A stretch of DNA of 64,000 bases from Paramecium pentaurelia (Eukaryota; Ciliophora; Oligohymenophorea; Peniculida; Parameciidae), in NCBI GenBank assembly GCA_905183005.1, contig CAJJDO010000116.1, positions 38,189-102,188 of the forward strand. Direction: 5' to 3'. Position 1 is the stretch's first letter. Every line of letters starts with the position of its first letter. Positions 47,555-58,600 of the stretch are shown here, piece after piece. Position numbers and translations under genes: made by a program. Below the pieces are notes generated by a model. The model saw nothing but the letters and a program-made list of their open reading frames with translations. It had not been told where the DNA came from and did no database searches.

Positions 47555-48223
47555 TAAATACTTTATTATCTTAATTGCAATTGATAAAATTATTCATTTA
47601 TTACTTAAATTAATTTAAATAATGATAATAAAAATTCATTTATTAATTTATATATTATTATGGGTAGTCTTAGTAAAGTTTAATTTTACTTCATATTTAC
47701 TTTTTTATTTCTTCATCCTATTTAATAAGTTTTAAATTGATCCAAAATTTTAATTAATCTATAAATTACAATCGATCTTAGTAAATAAAAAGACAGTAAT
47801 ATTTTTATTATCATGGCTATCCTTTTTGAATCGATAGACACTTCTATGGAACAATTATTGACATTGATAGTGCCAACAGTTTAGATTAATTGTGATTTAA
47901 AAATTACTAAAATCCTTAAAGAATACATTATAAAATTATTTATCAAAAATAGCACTATGAAAGTTACAGCATATGTTTATTTTATTCTTTTTGCAAGCAG
48001 CATATGACAAAGTATTTTTCTAGGATTTATGTTATAAATATTTCAAATTAACTTAAGAAATACTATAAATTATCCTTATATAAACTTGTATGATTATTAT
48101 TCAAATTATTAAATTGAATTATGATATTGTTTAAATTTTATTGAAAAGAAATATAAAAACTTAAACCTGTAAATATAATTTAAATAAGAATTCACATAAT
48201 GAATAAAATTATTAATGTATATT
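47555..48223. other. Intergenic stretch
   Basis: AT-rich, no supported feature. It lies between two minus-strand genes and should contain the promoter of the repeat protein. Confidence 0.5.
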
Positions 48224-48748
48224 TCATTTCAACTTAAGCTATTCTTCAATCCATTTCAGCCCTTCTTAAAGTCCTTCTCCAGTAATTGCACAACATGGTT
48301 AAATATGCCAATTTTTAGAAAATTTTTCTATCTTCAATTCAACAGCTAATTCCTCTGAGTTCATTTTTACTAGATCTTATTTATTTGAATATATTAAAAG
48401 GGGTTATCCAAAAAGTAAAGGATCAAGCAACATTTGGTGTAATTCAAATATTGCTTCTGCCTTCCTTTCTTTATCAGAGCAATCAAAAGTATAAATTATT
48501 CCTTTACTATTCTTCAAGTAAGGTTTACAAAGAATTCTTTATTTATCTGCTCCTCCAATATCCCAAGAAATTATATCAAAGTTTTTACTTTATATTGTTT
48601 CTAAATTTAATCCTATTGTTGGAATTAGATTTTCAATTTTTCCTAATTTTAATTTGTATAAAATGGTTGTTTTTCCTGCAGCATCCATCCCTATCATAAT
48701 ATATACAGGTTTCTAACTAGATTTAAATTGAGAAAAAGGGTTTCCCAT
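48224..48748 (-). CDS. Arf/Arl family small GTPase with altered switch II
   Basis: An uninterrupted 174-residue frame from the ATG at 48748. MGNPFSQ gives an N-myristoylation Gly2. P-loop GMDAAGKTT, switch I PTIGLNLETI, switch II WDIGGADKQR, NKQD guanine specificity motif, and SAK-equivalent CCAITGEGLQEGL are all present, so this is an ADP-ribosylation-factor-type regulator of membrane traffic or cilia. The catalytic glutamine of WDxGGQ is alanine here (codon GCA), which predicts very slow GTP hydrolysis. No introns. It is divergent from the B-box/TPR gene, with about 720 nt between the starts. Confidence 0.92.
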
Positions 48749-49472
48749 TGATATTAATTCATATATTTAATTTTTTCTTTCTATTTCTTTTCATCAATTC
48801 ATTCATTTTCCTACTAGGAATAACTTTTATTTATAATTCTGATCAAATTTGATTAAATGCATTTTAAATTAAAAATTAATTAAAGTTTATAATTGTAACA
48901 ATTCAGAAAAACTTATTTTTTTTAATTTGCAGAATTGTAAAATAATATATTTTCATTTAAATAGGTAGAAAATGAATGAGAGGTTATAATTAATTACTTT
49001 ATTGACATATAATTATTGTTTAGTGTTAAGATAAATTTTGATCTATTTTATCTCAAAAATACTCAAAATATTCACTTAAAATTGTATTTGACAATTTAAA
49101 ACTTCGCATCCATAACCTTTAATTTTATAGAATTAGAAATACATTACAATAAATAACAAAGAGGAAATTGAATATCCTTAATAATCTGATGATATTGAAT
49201 ATACTTATCTTTATTCGATCAAATATTTCCACTAAATTGCTTATTAATGAATAAATATTCAGTCAAATTTTGATGGAATATAAATTTAAAAGAAACTTTA
49301 ATGCTTGAAGATGTTTGAAAGTAAAAGCTCAAAAACACCATTGAAAGCCTTTTAAAGTTATAAATATTGCTGTTAATTTAAATTTATTTATTTGAACTTC
49401 CAATTATGTGTTATTTTAATATTTTTTAATAATGAATATGTGTCTAAAAAGAATTTTAATATTATTAATATT
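48749..49472. other. Divergent intergenic region
   Basis: Lies between the starts of the Arf-like gene (minus) and the B-box/TPR gene (plus), so it should hold both promoters. AT-rich with no recognisable motif. An in-frame ATG at 49392 exists, but I prefer 49473 because the zinc-binding domain begins right after it. Confidence 0.45.
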
Positions 49473-50798
49473 ATGAATCAATATAATGATTTGATCATCA
49501 AATGCCCAAATCCAGAACATGCCAATAATGTTAAATTAGTATGCTTTGATGAATCTTGTAAAGCAGATAGATTATATTGCATGTAATGCAGTAGGAATGG
49601 CATCCATTTTTCTCATCCTCAACATCAATATCAATTATCAAATTTGTTTGATCATATTGAAAAAATTGAAAAAGAATGTGATGACTTAATTAATAAGTTA
49701 AATAAGTAAATGGATTTAGTTTATCAATCATTCTATCAATTAATTGGAGGAATCAAAACTAAATATCAAATATCTAAAGAGTAAATCTTCAACTTGAACT
49801 CCAAACAAATAAATTCGATATTGGCTGAAACCATCCAATTCAAATCATTTAGATCTACAATTGAAACACTAATTCAAAAATCTTCAAGTGAACTTCAAGA
49901 TTAAATATAAAAACTATATTAAGACTTAAATTTAAATTAATTGAATTATTATCAAGTGTCTGATTCAGATATCAAGAAATCGGAAGAACTATATTAAAAA
50001 GGTAATAAAAATTATAATTTAGGATATAAATTATATTGGTATGATCATAAATATGAAGAAGCAATAGCAATTCTTGATTAAGCATTACGATTAAATTCTA
50101 AGCATTAATTAGCATTATGGTGTAAAGGTAGGATTATAATTTAATTTGCTAGCTGAGAGTCTAAAGATGCTTGACTAGTATAATGAAGCTATTATTTGGG
50201 CAGATAAAGCTTTGCAAGTTGATCCAAAACATTTCAATTCATTGTATACTAAAGGTAACATTATTTTGATATAAATTGATAGCTGAAAGTCTAAGAATGC
50301 TTGACCAATATAACGAAACCATTATCTGGGTAGATAAAGCTTTGCAGATTGATTCAAAACATTGTAATTCTTTATTTACTAAAGGTATATTTCCATTTTA
50401 GTTTATTAGCTTCTAGTTTAAGAGGACTTGGCTAATATAATGAGGCAATTATTTGGGCAGACAAAGCTCTATAAATTGATTCAAAGCATTGCAATTCATT
50501 ATCAACTAAAAGTACTGATTTTTCAAAAGTTTTAAGGTATATCACTAAGAATGTTAAAAAATTATGAAGAAGCCATGACTGTAATTGATTAATCTCTTTA
50601 AGTAAATCCCAATCATTTAGATTCCTTATGGTCAAAAGGTTTAGAATATTTTGAAAAATATATTTAGGTAAGTTACTACAGGATTAGAATTAATATTAAG
50701 AAGCTTTGATGTGTTATGATAAGGCATTAAAGATAAAAGAAAATCATTAGTGGACCAAAGATAGGAAGAGTAATATGATATTATTAACATTAAGATGA
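49473..50798 (+). CDS. B-box zinc finger / TPR repeat protein
   Basis: Residues 1-45 form a B-box-like zinc finger (KCPNPEHANNVKLVCFDESC...CMQC...HFSHPQH). A coiled-coil segment (LFDHIEKIEKECDDLINKLN) follows, then five or six TPR units (SLRMLDQYNEAIIWADKALQ, DSKHCNSL). Introns at 50128-50152, 50255-50282, 50385-50409, 50512-50536 and 50639-50667 leave exactly 398 codons, and the end is ILLTLR-stop (50796-50798). Four exons are exactly 102 nt long, one TPR each, all bounded by phase-1 introns after Lys-Gly/Ala/Ser. A further 21-nt segment at 50002-50022 (GTAATA...TTTAG) is probably a sixth intron in the same position. The protein probably acts as a scaffold; partners are unknown. Confidence 0.88.
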
Positions 50799-53040
50799 AT
50801 GCCTTGAAGCCTTGAAAAAGAAATGAAAATGAATCATTAATATAAAAACTTTAATATTATTTATTATATTTTCTTAAAGTCAATTCAAAATAGACTATTT
50901 ATATTGTTCATCAAAACAGTATATTATATTATGAGTGATTATTGGCTTCATTAATAATACAAATAATATTTTTTTTCTTAATTTCTCATTTATTAATTAA
51001 ATGTGAGTAAAAATATGAATTAAAATTGAGGATAAGATGTTAGAATTTATAAATTGACTTTGAAAAATCATTGATCATATAGGTACTGATGGGAAACTAA
51101 TTGATTAAGTCTCAACTATATATATAGGTTTGAAAATTTATCTTAATAATTGTATTCAATCACTTTTATTTTTCAATTTATGATGATGAGAAAAGACTGG
51201 TTCTGAAGGAAATGGCAAAACGGCTTGAAAGGTACAGAATAAATAAGATCTAATAAAAGTTATTTAATTTCTTTGAAATTATATTTAAAATACTTTAATA
51301 ATGGTAGTTTAGGAACAAAAATCAGTTAGAAATTCTTAAATTAAGTTAATTTTATGAAACTAATAAATTAAGTTCTTTAGAACTGATTATTTATTTAAAA
51401 CAGGTTTATTTGTAAGATTACTAAAATTTAATTATGTTATAAACCATTATTTCTTTTTGTTTCTTAAATTTATTCAATATTACTAGTTTATTTTAATTAA
51501 AAAAAATTCATTTAATATTGAAATGCATCTAATAAAATATATATGAAATCATTCTTAATATCTTAATTATTCTTAATTTGGACTTTGAGCCATTAAAAAT
51601 TTTATTCCTAAATTATTTAAATATTCATTCATTAAGATAAATAATTGAAAAATAAGTAATATACAAACGATGCTTAAAAAATTTAATATTTTCTAAAATA
51701 GAGGTTTTTTATTTTTAATACATAATTTATCCTATAACGATTAAGTGAAATAATAAAAAATGAAAAAAAACTTAACTATAGAAGTATTTAAGAACCAAAT
51801 TAAAAGATTTATATAAAGGATCATTATCTAAATACAGAATATAGATTAATAATATGTAAAATGATAGGAAAATTTTTTTTAATAAATGAAATTTTATTAA
51901 AATGGCAAATGAATTTACTTTTTTAGATTAAATTAAGATTATTTGATAAAAAAATCAAAATGTAGATTTTTGTAAATGTTGATATAATAAAAATATTAAA
52001 ATGAATATATATATTTATATTTGTTTTAGAATTTAAAATTATTTAAGATAGTGTTTTAAAATATTATAATAAATATATTTGTTATGATTCAAAATCATAG
52101 ACATTATTATTGATGTTATAAAAATATCATTTTAGAATACAAAATTATTTAGATTAATAGGATTTTTTGATTTCTCCATATCATAATAAGTATTTATGGT
52201 AAGTGTTTAAATTATTTAAATAAATTTATTAATTTAGATATAATAATAATTATTTATTTTAATTTAACAAATATGTTTCAATTAGTAAATTGTTTTTAAT
52301 TTTAACTTATTTTTATAATTCTTTAAAATAATTGCTATAAAATATTTTTATTAATATATTAATTTAAATAATAACTTATATTCTAAATTATTTAAAATAA
52401 ATGTTAAAAAACATTTCAATTTATAAATAAATTTAAAGTTGAACTTATTTTTAAAATTCTTTAAGATAATTTTATAATTAATATTTCAATTGATCAATTG
52501 ATTTAACGTTTAACTTATTTTTATAATTCTTTAAGATAATTGTATAAAAATCATTTCAATTTATAAATTGATTTAAAGTTGAACTTATTTTTATAATTCT
52601 TTAAGATAATTGTATTAAAATAATGTAATTAATTTATTAATTTAAATAATAACTTATATTCTTAATTAGTTAAAATAAATGTTAAAAAAACATTTCAATT
52701 TATAAATAAATTTAAAGTTTCACTTATTTTTATAATTCTTTAAGATAACAATATAAAAATATATATTTAAATTAATTCATAATAACGATAGGTGGTCATT
52801 ATTATTAAATATTAACTATATAATAATTTTTATCATACAACTAAATTATGATGTAAAGATTATTCCTAAATTTGAATTAGCCTTTATAAATATTAAAGTT
52901 TACTTATTTACTTGTTATTCAATCTATGTTTTCCTCTAAAGAAAAATCAGAAAATAACAATTATCATCGCCGTTTCTCTCTTGATTTTTCGATTATTATT
53001 TTTTTAAATTTTAAAATTATAGACTAACAATATTTTCAAA
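50799..53040. other. Long non-coding AT-rich stretch
   Basis: No gene seen over about 2.2 kb apart from the tandem repeat array at 52270-52770. One of the most AT-biased parts of the window. Confidence 0.5.
52270..52770. repeat. Degenerate ~70-bp tandem repeat array
   Basis: The core ACTTATTTTTATAATTCTTT recurs at about 52303, 52443 (one base different), 52512, 52583 and 52723. The spacings are 140, 69-71, 71 and 140, that is one or two 70-bp units. A second motif (AAAACATTTCAATTTATAAA) alternates with it. Confidence 0.8.
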
Positions 53041-53044
53041 AAAA

Positions 53045-54790
53045 AGAATTAAGGAACAATGAGTAAAATCTAGAGAATTATTGTTCTCAAATAGATAACA
53101 ACTATTTTTAGTGGATTATTGTGAAATTAAAGATTTTTTTAATCAATGGAAAAATTCATTAAATATTAAAGATTGGATGTGGTATTAGTTTTAGGATATC
53201 AAATTAAATAATGCAAATAATTCTATTAATTTTATGTAAATTGAAAGTCTAGATACTTCTTTTTTTCTTTAAATATTATTTTTATTACAGGCCAACACAT
53301 AAATTTAATTACATAATCATAAAATGCTATGAAGACTGTCAATAATCGAATAAAGCCTCTGAGTAAGAAAAAAGACTTTTCAACATAATTAAACACCAAA
53401 ATCAAAATGCATGAATTGATCACTTTTGATGATGTACATAAACTTATAAATATAAATAGATCCATATTAGATAAGAATAACATCAAGAAGTCTGAAGAAG
53501 TAGATGAAATTGTATTAGACTAAAAAGGCTGCTTGTAAATTTAACCTTCAAAATTACTTAATATTTTATATGAATGACATAATGTAAGAATTACGAATAT
53601 ATATTTATTATAATAATAATTTCTATAAAAATAATTGTCTTTATAATTAAATTGTTTTAAAATTTTTAAAGTAGATTAATAAGAAACCTAAATTTGGGTC
53701 TTAAGTTAAATACCAAATTTAAATAAATGGATGAATTTAAAAATTTAATGCAGATTCACTTTTTTGGGAGAGATAACGAAATGGATACTATCCTTAGTTA
53801 TTTATAAACATGATTTCCTAATCATAATTAGAATGACATGGAAATTTAAGATATATTGATTCTAATCAAGGAAAATTAGAAATTAAGAGAATTTTTTGAA
53901 AATCTTGTAAATAAGAAATATATAGATTTTCTTAATAATTGATACAGTAGTTTCCACACTAAAGAATAATTTATTAATGGTATTAGAATCGACTGCTAGA
54001 TAATCATTATTAATTTTAGATATTATGAAATTTAAATATCAAATAGATCAATAATATAAAAATTGATAATTATAGTAGTCATCAACTTTAATATTTTACA
54101 AAAATTAGGAGTGCTTATTTAAATCCAAATTATTAACAATATTAATATTCTTTATAGCCATTAATTTGAAGCATTCCATAATTTATAACTTTTAATTTTT
54201 AATAAATCTATTAACTTTTTGGATTCAAAATTCTAATGAAATAAATATATGTATTTATATTTTTAGTCTCAATGTTTAATCTCTGTTAAATTAATATCAA
54301 ATTTCTTGTAATCAATCCTTAATAATTAATTTAATAAAGGCTAAATTAAGTGAAAGAACTTCTACTCCTATCATTATTTCATATTAATAAATTCATTCAC
54401 AAAATTTCGCATAATTCTACCATTAGTGATTAAAATTTCTTAATTAATATTAGGTATAATTAACATATACCATTTAGTGCTAACATAATTTAAGAATTTC
54501 AATCCAATTATTATAATAATGTAAAATAGTTTGATATTTTTAAAGTGAAGAAATTTAATTTAAAACTCTTTAATAATATAGATTTAATTAGAGACCTTAA
54601 AAAATATTCATCTTGTAAATTTACCGTTGATAACTTCGAACTATTCTCTCAAGTTAAGGAATGAATATATAAGTTATTATAATTATTTTTTGAACTAAAC
54701 TAAAACTCATATTCTCATATTATTTATTGAGACAATCAATTAGAATTGAATATATTAGAAACATTTTATAATTTTCATTAATGGTAATTA
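53045..54790 (+). pseudogene. Decayed large Paramecium-family protein gene
   Basis: Begins around TMSKIQRII / LLFSNRQQLFLVDYCEI, then NQWKNSLNIKDWMWYQFQD, FMQIESLDTSFFLQILFLLQ, ITFDDVHKLININRSILD, KSEEVDEIVLDQKGCLQIQ, MDEFKNLMQIHFFGRDNEMD, REFFENLVNKKYIDFLNN and LIRDLKKYSSCKFTVDNFEL. These keep the order of a Paramecium protein family of unknown function that I know. They lie in changing frames with many TGAs (for example near 53325, 53575, 53810 and 54662). No domain of known function can be named. Decay is extensive, so this is an old pseudogene. Confidence 0.6.
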
Positions 54791-54894
54791 ACAATTATTT
54801 CTAAATATTATTCAAGATATCGTAATTTTATTTGTTTTGAGATTCAAATAGTAATTTTATTCGTTAAAAATTCAAAATTATTATTTTTGTTTGT

Positions 54895-55170
54895 AAATTC
54901 ACTCGAGTGCCAACCTCATCCGTTCTACCCACCAGTTGGCAGTCAACAATAAATGAAGCATATAAATAAAGTTTGAAAATTTACTATTCATTTATAAGAG
55001 AAAGAGCAATCCGTTTAAATCAGCAAAGCATAGAGATGATTTTCTTTTTTATAAGTTCCTAAATGAAGAGAACTTTAGCTAGACCTTTCTTTAATAATAT
55101 TTCAAGAGAATATCATATGAAGGCATTTTAGTTTTAGGATAGCAGTTTACCTTGATAAAATATTGAAAAT
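54895..55170 (+). other. GC-richer island with coding-like frame
   Basis: A less AT-rich island. One plus-strand frame reads RVPTSSVLPTSWQSTINEAY and later MKRTLARPFFNNISREYHMK and ENKECPPPQSLSF with a TGA between. The island also holds a perfect 7-bp inverted repeat (TGCCAAC 54908-54914, GTTGGCA 54935-54941). It could be an exon relic or a structured RNA; neither is proven. Confidence 0.35.
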
Positions 55171-55670
55171 AAAGAATGTCCACCTCCTTAAAGTTTAAGT
55201 TTTATGATTATCTTATATTTTATATATATTTTTTATCTAACTACTTTTCTAAATATTTTTGTTAAGATTGATAAACTTTTTGAATTATAAATAAATAAAG
55301 AAAGCATTAGTAATTAATTTTTTTGTTAAATTTTTGTTTTAAATAAATCAGAACTAAATTAAAATTTATCATAATAAGACAGAAAAATATTATAATCAGG
55401 ATTTATTGATAAATTATTATCATATTTTAATCAACGTATTTTATATGAATATTTATCATACTAATATAATTAGATATTATTATGATTGCTAATCGCTTAT
55501 CGCTTATCACATTATGATATTATAATTTAATCGATTATGAGGGATAGATTAAAGTTATAAAGATATAGTTTTAATAAATTAGCAATTATGTATAAGATTA
55601 ATTGTAATTATATATATTTGTTTTATCATTTAACAATAATCTTATAAAATGAAGTTTTTTTTAAATAAAC
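55171..55670. other. Intergenic, 3' flank of the Brr2 gene
   Basis: AT-rich. No supported feature. Confidence 0.5.
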
Positions 55671-58600
55671 TCATTATTCTTATTCTTATTCAATGATAGG
55701 ACTAACTGTTAATTGAAATTGAGATGTTGTATCTACACCAATATAGGAGTCACAAATAGCATAAATAGTCAAATCATAATCACCAGCTTCAGGGGCTTAG
55801 AATCTAAGATCTACTCTAATGTTTGTTGAAAAAGAGACCTTTTTATTACCAAATAATCGATTTGATTTTCTATCAGCACATAATACCCACCATTATTCTT
55901 CTTTTGGTTTAGGATAATTAGGAGCAATTACATAATCAGTATAAATATTATCTTGCCTAGTTAAAATAACCTAGACATGAAAAACATCTCCTTATACAAC
56001 TTAAGGATCTGATATGATATCAGTAATTTCAACAGATGGTATTCTAATTTATAGAAAATAAATACCTATTTCCTGCTTAAGCTATTTCCTCAACTTAGTT
56101 TGATGTAAAATTAGATAAAATACAGGTTCTATCAGATTCTTACATATCAAAGAAATCTGCCCAATCTTAAACGTTTCTTTCTTTAAGTTCTTAAATGGTA
56201 TTTTAATTAAAATAAGGCAATTATAATAAGACACTATCTTAATCAATCCAAAGACTTTGAACAATCATTTAACAAATTTACATGGATAGAATAGCAGGTT
56301 TTAGCCATAAATTGGATGAAGCTATATCTACCATGGCTGTACTTAATCTAATAGCCAGTTCTAAAATATTAAGATCTGATTTGAGATCTGAATTTAATTT
56401 AATTCTAGAGAAATGAGCTTATAAAAGGATTAAAGCCTTAGTATTAGGTTCATTCAATTTAGGATTAGTTGGTTAATATGGAATCTTTTAGAATAATTAT
56501 GCCAACAGATTTTCTTCTCCATTTCGAATATTAAGTACTTCAAATTCTTTTGCTTCAGATAAAATAAACAAGAGGTCTCTTAATTTAGAATTGGAACTAA
56601 TTTTATCTGAAAAATTCTTAACTGTTTCAATATTAATATAATAATAATTAGCTATGATACCAGAGTTGATGGCTTCTAATTCATTATCTTCTTCAACTGC
56701 TATGCATTTACTTTCATGTAATTCATCTATTGTAGTTTCAATAAGTTCACTAAGATAATTATTAATGGCTACTCCATTAACTTCATTAAGGTTGTAATAA
56801 TTAGGATTTTATGTTAATCTTCTATACATAAATGTCCAAGTTATCCAATCAATACAATCTTGAGTATTATGAATATTCTTTGCTACTATTTCTGCATTTA
56901 AGTGATTGGCTAAATGATGATTTAAATGCGATTCAATTGGCGTTGGCTCATATAAGAATTTCTTATAGTATTCTTATTTTGGAGTATATGTAAGAATATG
57001 ACATAAAGATGATGTACTTTCTATCATTTCTAACATTTCTGCAATAGTATAATCTACATATCTCTTTTCAATTCCATCATATTTCTAATTATCTAAAATA
57101 AAGACTTATCCTTTTAAATTATAATGTAAGGCTTGTTTGTATGGAAGAACTATAATCTTTAATTCATTAGATTGAATAAATTTCAATACTTCGTTTTCAT
57201 CTTAAGGATCCATACATTCATATAAGAATCCCACAGATGCTTGAAGTGTATGTTAAAGATATTAATCTTCCTTAATTTAGAATCCAGATAATTAATAATT
57301 ATTGTTGATCATAAGTTCTAAAGCACAAACTCTTGCTTATTTTCTATCAGATACATATAAAATATTTAATTCTGATGTAGATAAACTTGGTTTTAATGAT
57401 TTAATCATTGCTTATATTCTTAATGGTCTTTAACATTAATCAAATGAACTAATCTAAATTTAGATATTGTTAGGTCTTATAATAGGTGAAAAGTTGAATG
57501 TATATTTACTTCCTAACCATTCACTCATTTCTTTATAATCAGCTAAAGATAATGATAAACCAACAATTCTAAATGGAATTTCCATTGATATCATTCTCAT
57601 TCTAGAAACTATAACTTCCATAACACTTCCTGATTGATTCAAAGTATGTAAATCATCAGCTACCAATAATCGGATATCTTTAAATCCTTTTTTAGAGCGC
57701 CATCTTCTACTCATTATATCCCAATTAACTGGATTTGAAACAATAATGTCAGATAATTCCAAGATTTTATTGTCTGTTTATAATTATCCAGTAAGTTTAC
57801 CAATTTTTAATGATAGTGTCTTACTAAATAATTAAACAAATTAATTAAACTTAACATCACAGTTAATTGATGAAATATAAATTGCTTTATAACCTTTAAA
57901 ATGATTAATCATTTATAAAATAGCTAAGAAAGGCAATATGCCTTTTGATTGATATGTTGATGATCCAATAAAAATATTATCATTTGATTGATATAAGTTT
58001 TGAAATACTTAAGTTTAAATCTAATCAAAATATCGATTATGCATTATTTTCTTAGCTAGAATATTCTCAATTTATGAATGTTTAATTTAATCAATAGATA
58101 ATAATGTTAATTGAAGCAACTCTGTACATCTATGAAATGGTTCTGGCAAGATTAGATTTTTAAAAGGGATAGGCTACTCGGTTTCACATGATATCCATTT
58201 ATCTGAGATAACCTTGATATAATAGATAGGATGCATAACATCAAATAATGCAACTGTGAGTGTAAATTACATTTCTTGATTCTTTTATTTCATTAGGAAT
58301 AATTCATGATATAATATTTTTTCAGCATCTGAATCCAAAACATATATATGAAAGGGTTCTTGTCTTCCATGAAGTTTTTCATCCCATTAAAAATCACATG
58401 ATAACATTAGATCTATTCGAAGACATGATCTAGTTATTGGTTAAGCAAATGCTTATATTTCAATTTTTGGAAATTTGTGAATGTATTTATGTATTAATTT
58501 AGTCATATTCTAATTTTGATATCTAATTAATTCTCCTAATTATTAAGATGACATAGCATAAAGATGTTCCCAAGTGATTCCTTCTTTCTTTTCAATTCTT

